Notes under the pieces: generated by a model
Seen by the model: the letters and a program-made list of their open reading frames with translations, nothing else
Databases searched by the model: none
What the model was told of the DNA's origin: nothing
Position numbers and translations under genes: made by a program
Source of the DNA: Desulfovibrio legallii
GTDB lineage: Bacteria; Desulfobacterota; Desulfovibrionia; Desulfovibrionales; Desulfovibrionaceae
Assembly (NCBI RefSeq): GCF_900102485.1
Contig: NZ_FNBX01000001.1
Location: forward strand, 62,001 to 126,000
Length of the DNA: 64,000 nt
Direction of reading: 5' to 3'
Part shown: positions 8,087-16,941 of the stretch, piece by piece
Numbering within the stretch: the stretch's first letter is position 1
Layout: each line of letters begins with the position of its first letter

Positions 8087-8924
8087 GTCACGAGATTATC
8101 TAGAATTTTATTTTGTGGCATAGTTCGCTTGCCTTCAACCACAAACGGGGGAACGCATGCCACTGCCAGCCCACAGACGACACGACATTTCAGATGCTGT
8201 TTGGAAGAAATTTGCGCCGCATTTACCTGGCCGTGCTGGGAGCTGGGGTGACCTTGCGCATGATAACCGGCTGTTTATAAATGCAGTCTTTTGGATAATG
8301 CGTACAGGTGCGCCGTGGCGAGATTTACCGCCGGACTTCGGCGGCTGGAGCAACACGCACCGTCGCTTCATCCGCTGGCGTGACAAGGGAGTATGGGAGC
8401 GATTACTCGAAATTTTGATTGATGAGCCTGATTTTGAATGGCTGATGATCAACGCCAGCCATTGCAAGGTCCATCCCCAGGCGGCAGGTGCAAAAGGTGG
8501 TAATCAGAACATGAGCCGCACAAAAAGGGGGCTCAACACAAAATTGCATTTGGCCGTGGATGCGCATGGTATGCCGCTCAGGGCCATTGTTACACAAGGT
8601 ACAGTGGCAGATTGTGCGCAAACAATTGCTTTAATTAGCTTGGTTACCGCATAAAACCTTTTTGCAGACAAAGGTTATGATACAGATACAATTCTTGATC
8701 AGGCTGAAAGGCAAGGTATGCTGCCGGTTATTCCTCCAAAAAAGAGTCGCAAAAAGCAGCGCTATTATGGCAATGAACTTTATAAGGCGCGCACTTGATA
8801 GAAAATGCATTTCTTCATCTGAAGCTGTGGCGCGGAATAACCACCAGGGACGCAAAGAATACGGCATCATTTCTTGCCGCCGTCCACATCAGGTGTATCT
8901 TTTTATGGATCTCTATCTCGTGAC
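8087..8924 (+). mobile_element. IS5-family insertion sequence, decayed
   Basis: The element is bounded by a 10-bp terminal inverted repeat, GTCACGAGAT at 8087-8096 and ATCTCGTGAC at 8915-8924, giving 838 bp, a normal size for IS5-type elements. The transposase stop codon lies inside the right end, also typical. Outside the two ends I see no clear target duplication. GC is lower than in the surrounding genes, suggesting recent arrival. The right end is followed 10 bases later by repeat R2. The outer limits could be a few bases wider. Confidence 0.78.
8157..8923 (+). pseudogene. IS5-family transposase, broken by a nonsense codon and a frameshift
   Basis: The frame starts at ATG 8157 (MPLPAHRRHDISDAVWKKF) with the N-terminal helix-turn-helix and the DDE-fold start (FWIMRTGAPWRDLP, then GGNQNMSRTKRGLNTKLHLAVDAHG). 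An in-frame TAA at 8652-8654 interrupts it; the same frame resumes directly as NLFADKGYDTDTILDQAERQGM and VIPPKKSRKKQRYYGNELYKAR. Near 8796 one base is missing, and the rest (HLIENAFLHLKLWRGITTR to CIFLWISIS) is in another frame ending at TGA 8921-8923. Two independent lesions mean no complete transposase can be made, unlike the single programmed frameshift of some IS5 subgroups. Confidence 0.9.
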
Positions 8925-8934
8925 TATACTATCT

Positions 8935-9081
8935 AGAGCAGATTACCTTTGAGAACAGGCATTCTCAAAGTTTAAGGCACGCTCGTTTCGGCGCTCAACA
9001 GCGCAAATAAATTGCGCTTACGCCTCCACAGCGGGCGTCTGCTCACGCAGACGCCAGGGCATTTCAAAATTGAAATGCCCT
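8935..9081 (+). repeat. Dispersed multi-hairpin repeat, copy R2
   Basis: 147 bp, a well-kept copy. In order: AGAGCAGATTA; block A hairpin TTTGAGAA..TTCTCAAA (8948-8970); GGCACGCTCGTTTCGGCGCT; block B hairpin GCGCAAATAAATTGCGC then TTACGCCTCCACAGCGG; block C hairpin GCGTCTGCTCACGCAGACGC; block D hairpin AGGGCATTTCA..TGAAATGCCCT. It is nearly the exact reverse complement of R3 at 31677. The end of block D (CTA) supplies the stop codon of the lipoprotein gene at 9080. Confidence 0.88.
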
Positions 9082-9889
9082 AAAAAGCGCTGCCGCCGAA
9101 GACGGAGTCCCAGAGAGAGGTTTTGGGCGGCACGGCGTCGGGGTCCACCCAGGTCAGCACTTCACGCCCCATGTCCCAGGCCAGGGAGCGGGCGATGAAG
9201 CCTGCGGGGTCGCCGGGGTTGCGCTCCTTGATGGAGAAAAGATAAAAATCGTGCACCTGGCGGGCTTCCATAAGGCCGCCCTGAGCCATGGACCAAAGCA
9301 AGACGCCCGTGCGGACGTCGTAAATCTCCAGAGCCAGAGAAAGGGAGCTGGTGCCGCCGGAGCCGCCGTCCATATAGTGGTTGATGTAGCCGCCCACCAC
9401 CATTTCCGCCCCGCGTTTACGGGCCAGCGCCATGGCCCGGTTGGGTTCGTAAGGACCGGCGTCGGCGGCGTATTCCAGGGTCTGAAAGGCGTTAAGCGAG
9501 AGCCAGACCTGCCAGATCTGGCGGGAGAAGGCAGTGCTGAAGCTCACGGGATCCGCAATCTGCTGCACCATGCGCAAGGGCACAAACAGGGCCCTGGGCC
9601 GCCGGTTGAGGCTCTCGCGCGGGGCCACATACACGGCGGGCGGCTGGCGGCGCACAAAATTGTTGATCTGCACCTGAAAAGGCGTGCTGAAGTCGCCGGA
9701 GACCTTCAGCGTACTGCGGCTGTCGTCCGGCGCGCGGCTGCAGCCCAAAGCCGCCAGGGCCAGCAGAAGCAGCGCGGCCAGCAGGGCCAGGAGCGCCCGG
9801 CTCCGCGCGGCCGCCCGGCAGAGGGCGGATCCATGTTGCACGGCTGGGCAATGCCGCCCCTTGCCGCAGTATTCCCACAGAGCGTTCAT
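9080..9889 (-). CDS. Predicted outer-membrane or periplasmic lipoprotein, unknown function
   Basis: 269 residues. Long N-terminal region then a hydrophobic stretch ending in the lipobox AALGC (46-50), so the mature protein would begin at Cys50. The rest is soluble, with a compact region EMVVGGYINHYMDGG...LALEIYDVRTGVLLWSMAQGG that resembles lipoproteins of the CsgG/DUF799 type, but only loosely. The ATG overlaps the stop of the upstream gene (ATGA), so the pair is coupled. It is the third gene of a three-gene set starting at 11302. Its TAG stop is formed by the edge of repeat R2. A role in the envelope is inferred only from the signal. Confidence 0.8.
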   Translation of the reverse strand: MNALWEYCGKGRHCPAVQHGSALCRAAARSRALLALLAALLLLALAALGCSRAPDDSRSTLKVSGDFSTPFQVQINNFVRRQPPAVYVAPRESLNRRPRALFVPLRMVQQIADPVSFSTAFSRQIWQVWLSLNAFQTLEYAADAGPYEPNRAMALARKRGAEMVVGGYINHYMDGGSGGTSSLSLALEIYDVRTGVLLWSMAQGGLMEARQVHDFYLFSIKERNPGDPAGFIARSLAWDMGREVLTWVDPDAVPPKTSLWDSVFGGSAF

Positions 9890-10230
9890 TGGCGTTTCTC
9901 CGTCATCAGCCGCGCCCGGCCCAGAAGAACCAGCAATCCGGCCCGGGCCGTCATCAGGCGCGTGTGCAGCTCCAGCCGCTTTTGGGGCGGCAGGCGGCGG
10001 AAGGCAGGGCTCTCGGCCGCCCGCGCCACGCGGCGCAGTTCCGCCGCCAGGCGGGCCAGACGGCGCAGCTCGTCTTCCGCAAACAGTGCGCTCCGTCCGG
10101 CTTCCTCCGCCCAGGCGGCCAGCTCGCGGGCCTGGACGGCAATGGTCGCCGGTCGGATGGCCGCGCCATATTTTCGACGTATGCAAAACCCGCGCCAGAG
10201 ATCCGCAAGCCACCGACGCACCCGGTCCAT
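9886..10230 (-). CDS. Small Arg/Ala/Leu-rich protein, unknown function
   Basis: 114 residues beginning MDRVRRWLADLWRGF. No signal peptide or membrane helix; rich in Arg, Ala and Leu with heptad-like spacing (ELAAWAEEAGRSALFAEDELRRLARLAAELRRVARAAES), suggesting an alpha-helical or coiled-coil cytoplasmic protein. I chose the ATG at 10230 because it lies 7 bases after the stop of the Yip1-type gene; the frame stays open to 10302 inside that gene. It overlaps the lipoprotein gene downstream by four bases. The tight packing on both sides is the main evidence that it is real. Confidence 0.68.
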   Translation of the reverse strand: MDRVRRWLADLWRGFCIRRKYGAAIRPATIAVQARELAAWAEEAGRSALFAEDELRRLARLAAELRRVARAAESPAFRRLPPQKRLELHTRLMTARAGLLVLLGRARLMTEKRQ

Positions 10231-10237
10231 ACCGCCT

Positions 10238-11302
10238 TCAGAACTGCGTGGCCTGCGCCATCTGCAGCAAAAGCGGGGCCAGCAGAAGCAGAATGGGCGC
10301 AAGCCCCATAAGCGTCTGCGGCCAGCTCAGCCGCAGAGCCGCACGGCAGCCCACCAGAATGCAGGCAAAGCTCCAGATGAAGCCCACCACCGAGCCCAGC
10401 AGGGGCACGATGCAGAGCAGCCCCGGCGCGGAGGCGTAGGCCATAACCTGGAAGACCAGGGAAAAATCCTGCCGCTTGCTGGCGACAAAGCCGTAGGTGA
10501 ACTGGATAAGCGCGCTGAGCACATAGATCTGCACCACAGAGACGGCCAGCTTGAGCAGCACGGTCATGGGCAGGCTCATCTGCGGCGAAAGCAGGATGAG
10601 CATTTTTTCCAGCTGCGGATCCGAAGCCGCGCTGGGGGCCATGAGGGAGAGAAAAACCCCGGACCAGACCCGCTCCACCGCCACCTGCACCGCGCTGATG
10701 ATCAGGTAGAAGATCAGGGCCCGCGTCTGGGCCTCACCGGGCCGTAAGGCGGCAAAAAAACGCTGGCTGCCGAACATGACCCGCATGCAGGTATGGTAGA
10801 AGGCGGCCGGCCAGCCGTCCGGCTCCGGCGCGCGACGCCAGGGATTGTCCTCCCCGGCCTCCTGGTCGAACCCGGCCTCCGCCTCCCGGCCCTCCCGCTT
10901 CCGGTCACGCGCGGCATTCCGGCCCGCGTCTTCTGCCGCTGCGTCCTCGTCCCAGCGGGGCCTTGCGGCCTTGCGCGCCGGGGCGGCGGCCTCCTCGTCT
11001 TCCCGGCTGCTGTCCGCTTTTTCGGCACCGGCGGCCGGCGGCGCTGGGCGGCCCGGCACAATGGCCCCAGGGGGCAAGGGGTCATCCCCGCCGCCCGGAG
11101 CGGCCGGGGGCGTCTGCGCCATATCCTGCGGCGGTTCCTGCGCCGCGCCCGGCACAGGGGCGAGCACCTCCAGCACGCCCGCATCAGGCGCAAAGCGGAA
11201 CCGGCAGGCGCACTGCGGACAGGTGGCGATAACCGGGCGGCGCGGCAGGCGGTCGTCAGGCAAAGGGCGGCTGAAGCCGCAACGCGGGCAGGTAATGTTC
11301 AC
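10238..11302 (-). CDS. Zinc-ribbon protein with C-terminal Yip1-like membrane domain
   Basis: 354 residues. N-terminal zinc ribbon of the MJ0042 type: CPRC (5-8) and CPQC (28-31). A long Pro/Ala/acid-rich linker (about 45-180) leads to a Yip1-type domain with about five membrane helices (DGWPAAFYHTCMRVMFGSQRFFAALRPGEAQTRALIFYLI.. to the end). I chose GTG at 11302 because GAGGAG lies 6 bases upstream and the zinc ribbon starts immediately; the frame continues upstream to 11500 but through the promoter. First gene of a three-gene operon. Zinc ribbon plus Yip1 fusions are known in this group; their role is not. Confidence 0.82.
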   Translation of the reverse strand: MNITCPRCGFSRPLPDDRLPRRPVIATCPQCACRFRFAPDAGVLEVLAPVPGAAQEPPQDMAQTPPAAPGGGDDPLPPGAIVPGRPAPPAAGAEKADSSREDEEAAAPARKAARPRWDEDAAAEDAGRNAARDRKREGREAEAGFDQEAGEDNPWRRAPEPDGWPAAFYHTCMRVMFGSQRFFAALRPGEAQTRALIFYLIISAVQVAVERVWSGVFLSLMAPSAASDPQLEKMLILLSPQMSLPMTVLLKLAVSVVQIYVLSALIQFTYGFVASKRQDFSLVFQVMAYASAPGLLCIVPLLGSVVGFIWSFACILVGCRAALRLSWPQTLMGLAPILLLLAPLLLQMAQATQF

Positions 11303-11375
11303 AAACTTCTCCTCGCAAAGATGCCGGAAAGGCCGCCCGTTGCGGACAGCGGAACCGGCAGGAATTTTCCCGCCC

Positions 11376-11404
11376 ATACTAGCCGCAGGCCAGGACGCTG
11401 GCAA
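11376..11404 (-). promoter_or_regulatory. Promoter of the Yip1-lipoprotein operon
   Basis: On the minus strand TTGCCA (11404-11399), 17 bases, TAGTAT (11381-11376). It lies about 75 bases before the GTG start. Confidence 0.65.
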
Positions 11405-11416
11405 GCGCCCGAAGGC

Positions 11417-11445
11417 TTGACAAGTCCGGGCCGCGCCCGTAGGGT
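11417..11445 (+). promoter_or_regulatory. Promoter of the riboswitch-controlled exchanger
   Basis: Perfect -35 TTGACA (11417-11422), 17-base spacer, -10 TAGGGT (11440-11445). Transcription would start near 11452, exactly where the riboswitch aptamer begins. Confidence 0.75.
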
Positions 11446-11453
11446 GAAAAACA

Positions 11454-11574
11454 CAAGGGGAGTAACTGGGTTCCTGTAGCCCGGACGGCATCAACAGCAT
11501 GGCCTTTGGCCTGGTGCCGTCGTCGGTTTTACCGATGAGTGAGACCTTGGCAGCAATGCCAGGGTCTTTTTTTT
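11454..11574 (+). ncRNA. yybP-ykoY-type (manganese) riboswitch with terminator
   Basis: The leader carries hallmarks of this riboswitch class: AAGGGGAGTAACTGGG at the 5' end, then CGGCATCAACAGCATGG, a GCC..GGC hairpin, GCCGTCG closing back on GACGGC, and ACCGATGAGTGAGACCTTGGC at the 3' side. The last element also forms a strong terminator: GACCTTGGCA (11543-11552), loop GCAA, TGCCAGGGTC (11557-11566), then eight Ts. Such architecture fits transcriptional control in which Mn2+ stabilises the aptamer and frees the terminator 5' arm. The class is known upstream of Mn2+ exporters and other cation transporters, which fits the next gene. Recognition is by eye. Confidence 0.82.
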
Positions 11575-11594
11575 ATTTTTACCTGGAGAACGCC

Positions 11595-12818
11595 ATGACC
11601 ATCCGTTCGCTGCGGCCATACATCATTGCCGTGCTGCTGACCCTGCCCGGCGTAGGGCTGCGCTTTATGGACCATGCGGGCATGTCGCCCATTGTGGTGG
11701 CCCTGCTTTCCGGCATCGCCATTCTGGGGGCTTCCTTTCTGCTCACCTGGGCCTGCGAGGTGGCGCAGATGGACATTCCCCAGGCTGTGGCCGTGGCCGT
11801 GGTGGCCTTTATCGCCGTGCTGCCGGAATACGCCGTGGACATGTACTTTACCTGGATGGCGGGGCAGCAGCCTGAAAGCGCCTATTCCCACTACGCCATC
11901 GCCAATATGACCGGGGCCAACCGGCTGCTCATCGGCGTGGGCTGGTCGGCCATTGTGCTGCTCTTCGCCAGCCGCTTCCACAAAGGCGTGCACCTGCCCG
12001 ACGACAAACGCACGGACGTGCTTTTCCTGGGCCTGGCCACGCTGTACGCCCTGTGCATCCCCCTCAAGGGTTCCCTTACCTGGGTGGACGGTCTGGTGCT
12101 GCTGGGCGTTTACATCTGGTACATCTGCATCGTGGCCCGCCGCCCCGTGGAAGAGGAGGAACCCGAAGGCCCGGCCGCCGTGCTGGCCCGCTTTGCCAAA
12201 AAAGTGCGCCTGCGCAGCGTCATCGCCATCTTCCTTTTTGCGGCCCTGGTCATCCTGTGCAACGCCGAACCGTTCAGCGAAAATCTGGTGGCCAGCGGCA
12301 AACTTCTGGGCGTCAACGAATTTTTGCTGGTGCAGTGGCTTGCGCCCATCGCCTCGGAATCGCCGGAGTTCATCATCGCCATCATGTTCGCCTCGCGCGG
12401 CAACGCCTCCCTGGCTCTGGGCAGCCTGCTTTCTTCCAAGCTCAATCAGTGGACCCTGCTGGTGGGCATGATCCCCGGGGTCTACGCCATCTCCTCCGGC
12501 GGGCTTACCCCGCCCATCAACCTTGACACCCACCAGTTTCAAGAAATACTCTTGACTGCGGGGCAATCCCTGTTTGCCGTGGCCCTGCTGGTGGACCTGC
12601 GGCTGCACGTGCGGGAGGCCTTCTGGCTGCTGGTTCTGTTTCTGGCCCAGCTGCTTTCGCCTCTGTACGATGCGCAATTGGAGGCCCTGCTGGGCCTGCC
12701 CCACGATCCGTTGCGCCTGCACTTTTTTTATGCAAAGGTTTATATTGTCCTTGCCATAGTGCTGCTGCTCAAAAATTGGCGCAAGGTGCGGGATCTGCGC
12801 CTGGGCTTCAAGGTGTAA
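11595..12818 (+). CDS. CaCA-superfamily cation exchanger (Na+/Ca2+- or H+/cation-type), possibly Mn2+ export
   Basis: 407 residues, about ten membrane helices arranged as two homologous halves. Each half carries the superfamily alpha-repeat acidic motif: AVLPEYAVDMYF (74-85) and IASESPEFIIAIM (252-264) followed by SKLNQWTLLVG. Related proteins exchange Ca2+ or other divalent cations for Na+ or H+ at the inner membrane. I chose ATG 11595 (GGAG 6 bases upstream) because the longer open frame runs through the riboswitch. The riboswitch suggests that the gene is switched on by high Mn2+, so Mn2+ may be a real substrate; this is inference. Confidence 0.88.
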   Translation: MTIRSLRPYIIAVLLTLPGVGLRFMDHAGMSPIVVALLSGIAILGASFLLTWACEVAQMDIPQAVAVAVVAFIAVLPEYAVDMYFTWMAGQQPESAYSHYAIANMTGANRLLIGVGWSAIVLLFASRFHKGVHLPDDKRTDVLFLGLATLYALCIPLKGSLTWVDGLVLLGVYIWYICIVARRPVEEEEPEGPAAVLARFAKKVRLRSVIAIFLFAALVILCNAEPFSENLVASGKLLGVNEFLLVQWLAPIASESPEFIIAIMFASRGNASLALGSLLSSKLNQWTLLVGMIPGVYAISSGGLTPPINLDTHQFQEILLTAGQSLFAVALLVDLRLHVREAFWLLVLFLAQLLSPLYDAQLEALLGLPHDPLRLHFFYAKVYIVLAIVLLLKNWRKVRDLRLGFKV

Positions 12819-12927
12819 CGTCACCGTAATGCACACAACCTCGCGGCCCGCGGAAAGGCGCGTCTGGCTCCGGAAGGGCCACCGGCCGCCCTCCGCGACG
12901 CGCCGCCGGGATCAAGGTAGAATTTTC

Positions 12928-13818
12928 ATGCCCCGTTTGCTGTTTTTGCTCCTCTGCGTCCTGCTGCTGGGCGAAAGGGCCCAGGAAGCCGCGGCCCTGA
13001 CCGGTGTCGGCGATCCGGACCGGACTGCCCCCCCCGCCGCCGGGTCCACGGCGTTGCCTGTGGCCCTTCCAGAGCCCGACGCGCCCGCCGATCCCCCGGC
13101 CGGGGCCGCTCCTGACGCTGAAGTCGGCCCCCTGCCCAGCGAAGCCGAACGCAGCGCCGCGGCAGCCATCATTTCCGGTTCGCGCCGCCCGGGCATTATT
13201 GAGCATTCCCTCATCCGCGGCGGCGCGGACGTGCCTGGCCTGCATATCCACATCAACTACCCCTCTGTGGGCAGCAAGGAGATCGACGCGGACATCCGCC
13301 AGTGGGTCACCGGCCTGGCCGAGGCCTTTGCCGCCAATGCCACGGCCCTGACCCTGCCCGGCGAGGACGACGCCCCGCCCAACGAGCTGTGGGGCTCCTA
13401 CACTGTGGCGGCCCCTTCGCCTGCGGGCCTGAGCCTGACCTTTGAAATCTGGACTTACACGGGAGGCGCGCACGGCAATCTGGACGTGCTGACCCTTAAC
13501 TACAGCCTGCTCACGGGGCAGCGCCTGGGCCTGGTGGATTTGTTTGAAGACCCGGAAGCTGCCCTGCGGATCATGTCCGACTGGGCTTACAAGGAACTTT
13601 CGCAACGCCTGGGCGGCATGCGGCAGGAGCAGACCCTGCGCACGGGCCTCACCCCCGTGCCGGAAAACTTCGCCAGCCTTACCCTGGTGCCGCAGGGCGT
13701 GCGCATAAACTTCCAGCCCTATCAGGTGGCCCCCTGGGCGGCCGGCGCGCAGAAGGTCACCATCCCGCTGGAAGAACTGTTGCCCGCGCGGCCCCTGCTG
13801 CGCCTTTGGGGCCGCTAG
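12928..13818 (+). CDS. Secreted DUF3298-like protein
   Basis: 296 residues. Signal peptide at the start (MPRLLFLLLCVLLLG..AAA), Pro/Ala-rich linker to about residue 85, then a domain with HIHINYPSVGSKEIDADIRQWV, LTFEIWTYTGGAHGNLDVLTLNYSLLTGQRLGLVDLF and FASLTLVPQGVRINFQPYQVAPWAAG. The last two segments match the DUF3298 (RsiV/PdaC C-terminal) type, a domain of secreted or membrane proteins. I chose ATG 12928 (AAGG upstream) over the longer frame from 12829 because it begins directly with the signal peptide. The next gene begins 3 bases after its stop, so the two are likely co-translated. Confidence 0.82.
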   Translation: MPRLLFLLLCVLLLGERAQEAAALTGVGDPDRTAPPAAGSTALPVALPEPDAPADPPAGAAPDAEVGPLPSEAERSAAAAIISGSRRPGIIEHSLIRGGADVPGLHIHINYPSVGSKEIDADIRQWVTGLAEAFAANATALTLPGEDDAPPNELWGSYTVAAPSPAGLSLTFEIWTYTGGAHGNLDVLTLNYSLLTGQRLGLVDLFEDPEAALRIMSDWAYKELSQRLGGMRQEQTLRTGLTPVPENFASLTLVPQGVRINFQPYQVAPWAAGAQKVTIPLEELLPARPLLRLWGR

Positions 13819-13821
13819 GCC

Positions 13822-16800
13822 GTGCCCGCCGCGCAGAAAGGGCCCTTCGGGCCTGATCCGTCCCTGCCGGACGCCGCCGGGGCCAAGGCCGCTCCGCCCC
13901 TTGCCCCCGGCCCACGCGCCCCCGCCCGCTCCCGCTGGCTTTTCGACCCGCAGGACCACAAACTCATGAAGCTGGTCAACAGCTTCGTGGCGGCCAGGGC
14001 CAACGCCCGCGCCCTGCCGCAGCCCGAACCCGGTCTGCACCCCCACGGCATTATTGAGATGACCTCCGACCACGGCCTGCGCATGGCCAAGGCCGCCATT
14101 GTCCTGCTGGAAAGCCTGGAAGCCGGCGGCCCGCGCGAAAGGCTCACGGCCCTGCGCCGCCTGCACGACGAGGTGCTCTATTCCGCCCGCTCCCCTTTGC
14201 AGAACAATACGGCGCGGGTGCTGATCCAGATCATGAAAGACCTGGTGCGCGCCAGCCCGGATCCCGCGCGGCAGCTGCCCCTGGCCCACGATTTTCACCG
14301 CGCTGTGGGCGGCACCCCGCGCATTGTCCGCGCCCTGCTGCGGCGCTACCATCTGCTGGAAATGCCTGAGGCCTGGAACCAGCACGCCTTTGACCACCAT
14401 GTGCACGACGCCAACACCAAGGGCCGCAAAAGCCCAACCCATCTGGTTATGGACGCCTGGATCAAGGGCATCCGTTTTCTCACCGTCGTCTATTACAATA
14501 CGGTGGATCCGGAGGCGGCGCGCGAGCTTTTGCGGGCCGCGCGCATTATGGGCATTACCGTGCGCATCGGCATCGAATTTCGGGCCGCGTTTGGGGACAA
14601 ACTGGTGGAATTTACCTGGTCGCCGCTCAATACGGAGACCTCCAAGGCCTTCACCGAGCTGCTCCGGCGCAAGGACGTGGCCGCCGTGCTGGCCGCCCAC
14701 GCTCCGGTCAACGCCTGGATGCGCGAGCACGCGCTGCTGCTCCTGCGGGCCTGGAACCAACGCCATGCCCCGGCCCTGGCCGCCCGCTGGGGCCTGGAAA
14801 CCCCGCCGCCCCTGGAGGAAGAGGCCTTCCTGGCCTATGTGGGGCAGCGCCAGCCCTCCACCCTGCACCTGGCCGAATACATCTATCAGGAATGGCGGCC
14901 CCTGTTGCAGGCCAAGCGCGCGGCCACCGTCGCCGCCCTGGCCGCGGCCGCGGACCCGCACCAGCAACGGCAGCTGCGCGACAGACTGGACCGGCTGGAC
15001 AATCTGGTGCCCGACGGCCTGCGGGAGGACTGGCTCGGCCCGGAGACCAACCCGGATATTGTCTTTCCCAACCGCCCGCATCCGGACCTGCCGCCCATCC
15101 TGCGCCAGACCCCCGAGGAGCTGGTGGAAAGCCTCGTCCCTCTGCACCCCTGCCAGATGATCCTCAGCCTCTCCGGCCTCACCGCCCAGGATGTGCTGGA
15201 GCTGCTCTGGCGCTGCCAGGGGCGCATTACCCACCTGGAGCTCTTCAATCTGCGGGAGTGGAATGAAGGACGGCTCCGGCACGCGGCGGCCATCAATGCC
15301 CTGCAGCGGGCCATCAACGAAGGTAGCACCCCCAGGCTCAAGCACGTCATCCGCCAGATCGTCCACGACGAACCCGCCGCCTCGCCCCGGCGCGCCCTGT
15401 TCCAAACCATCCTCGGCCGGCTGCCGCAGCTGCAGGAATGGTATGCCCTTGCGCGCTTGGGATCGCGCATCGGTACGGATTCCACCAGCAGCTCCCACCA
15501 CACCCACGGCATGGGGCTTGTCTTTGTGGAAACCCTTCCCCCCAAGGCCAGGGCCGCCCTGCGGCGGGAGCGCAATACCCAACGCCTGACCCTGCCCGTG
15601 CACACGGATATTTACCGCTTTGTGCAGCAGCACGAGCCGCCGCAGCCGCAGCCCCGGTGGCAAACGCTGCTCCGGCGGCTGCCGGGCCTGAGCAACCTGG
15701 GCTGCCAGTGCGTGCGGGGCTGGGGCCTGGAAAAAAAGACCACCAGCGTCGGTCGCGACGGCAACCTGGTGACCCTGGGCGGCGTGGACGACCGGGGCAT
15801 CAGCCGCGACGCCGCCGATGGCCGCCCGCCGGAAGAGGAAGCCTGGACCTTCGCCCGCGCGCTTGCCTGCTGCAACAGCGCCCTGGCCAATACCCTGAAA
15901 ATTCTGGCGGGCTTTCTGGCCGCCCAGTGGGCCTTCTGGTATGTGGACAGCTGGTGGGTGCTGACCTGGTTCGGCGCGCTGACCTGGTTTGCCATCACAG
16001 CCGTGCGCAACGTGGCGCAGGCCGTGGTGGGGGGCGGGGCCTTTACCCGCTCCCTGCTGCTGCCCTGGAAACGCTTTGTGAGCTGGGGGCGCATTGCCGA
16101 TTCCCTCTTCTACACGGGGATATCCGTCCCCCTGCTGGAGGTGGGCGTGCGGCTCTGGCTTCTGCAGGATACGCTGGGCATTACGGTGGAGACAAGCCCG
16201 CTGATCGTCTACACGGTCATTGCCCTGGTCAACAGCGCCTATATTTCCGGGCACAATCTCTACCGCGGCCTGCCGCGCGAGGCCGTGGTCGGCAATCTTT
16301 TTCGCAGCGCCCTGTCTATCCCCCTCTCCCTGGCGCTGGGGCAGGGGCTGCTGGGCGCATTTACGCTGCTGGCCCTGCCCAACCCGCTGGCGCTGCTGCA
16401 AAATTGCGCGGCCATCGTCTCCAAATGCGCTTCGGACATGGTGGCGGCCGTCATTGAGGGCTTTGCCGACCGCAACGCCTTTCTGCGCCTCCGGCAGCGC
16501 GACTACGACAGCAAACTGCGCCAGATGTACGCCAACCTCACCCGGCAGGAGCTGCTCTTCCCCCACCGCGACCTGGAACGCATGCTGGAAAAGCCCGAAG
16601 ACTACTGGCGGCAGCTCTACGCCAAAGACCCCGCCGTGGCCCGCGAAGCTGTGGCCCACCTGCTGGACATGCTCTACATGTGGTACTACCAGCCCCGCGC
16701 GCGCCAGGTCTTCTGGCGCAAAATGCGCGCCGCCCCGCCGGAGGAGCGGGGCATTGTGCTGGGCCTGCACGCCCTGCTGGGCCTGGAACGGGAGATCAGC

Positions 16801-16941
16801 ACCCTTATCCTCAACGGCCTGCTGGAGCATGACTTTGCCCGCGCTCTGGCCTTTTACCTGCAAAATAACCGCAGCTATCTGCGCGACCTGCACGCCGACG
16901 CCGCGCAAAAACTCAACTGCCCGGATGTCTGCCAGTTTTGA
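13822..16941 (+). CDS. Large protein: PHP-like domain fused to a membrane domain, function unknown
   Basis: 1039 residues. I do not recognise it as a named family. The N-terminal half resembles a degenerate PHP-type metal hydrolase: [11 protein letters not shown] (191-201) resembles the DLHVHTxxSDG motif, followed by [41 protein letters not shown], which has PHP spacing but lacks the TDHD residues. [18 protein letters not shown] (about 555-572) could be the last metal motif. The C-terminal third has about five membrane helices (roughly 680-880) and a soluble helical tail. Start: GTG 13822, three bases after the DUF3298 stop; a weaker alternative is ATG 13966. A ~1-kb-plus gene with consistent codon use and no breaks is surely real. 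Confidence 0.8.
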   Translation: MPAAQKGPFGPDPSLPDAAGAKAAPPLAPGPRAPARSRWLFDPQDHKLMKLVNSFVAARANARALPQPEPGLHPHGIIEMTSDHGLRMAKAAIVLLESLEAGGPRERLTALRRLHDEVLYSARSPLQNNTARVLIQIMKDLVRASPDPARQLPLAHDFHRAVGGTPRIVRALLRRYHLLEMPEAWNQHAFDHHVHDANTKGRKSPTHLVMDAWIKGIRFLTVVYYNTVDPEAARELLRAARIMGITVRIGIEFRAAFGDKLVEFTWSPLNTETSKAFTELLRRKDVAAVLAAHAPVNAWMREHALLLLRAWNQRHAPALAARWGLETPPPLEEEAFLAYVGQRQPSTLHLAEYIYQEWRPLLQAKRAATVAALAAAADPHQQRQLRDRLDRLDNLVPDGLREDWLGPETNPDIVFPNRPHPDLPPILRQTPEELVESLVPLHPCQMILSLSGLTAQDVLELLWRCQGRITHLELFNLREWNEGRLRHAAAINALQRAINEGSTPRLKHVIRQIVHDEPAASPRRALFQTILGRLPQLQEWYALARLGSRIGTDSTSSSHHTHGMGLVFVETLPPKARAALRRERNTQRLTLPVHTDIYRFVQQHEPPQPQPRWQTLLRRLPGLSNLGCQCVRGWGLEKKTTSVGRDGNLVTLGGVDDRGISRDAADGRPPEEEAWTFARALACCNSALANTLKILAGFLAAQWAFWYVDSWWVLTWFGALTWFAITAVRNVAQAVVGGGAFTRSLLLPWKRFVSWGRIADSLFYTGISVPLLEVGVRLWLLQDTLGITVETSPLIVYTVIALVNSAYISGHNLYRGLPREAVVGNLFRSALSIPLSLALGQGLLGAFTLLALPNPLALLQNCAAIVSKCASDMVAAVIEGFADRNAFLRLRQRDYDSKLRQMYANLTRQELLFPHRDLERMLEKPEDYWRQLYAKDPAVAREAVAHLLDMLYMWYYQPRARQVFWRKMRAAPPEERGIVLGLHALLGLEREISTLILNGLLEHDFARALAFYLQNNRSYLRDLHADAAQKLNCPDVCQF

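Noticed and set aside
7891..8163. Minus-strand open frame of 90 codons between the rnf operon and the IS
   Set aside because: No ribosome site, no recognisable protein, and it crosses the IS boundary.
8157..8923. Programmed frameshifting of the IS5 transposase
   Set aside because: The break at 8652 is an in-frame stop followed by the same frame, not a slippery site, and a second unrelated frame break occurs near 8796; decay is simpler.
8935..9081. Sigma-54 promoter inside the repeat (GGCACG..TTTCG)
   Set aside because: The -12 GC element is missing and the match is not kept in R4.
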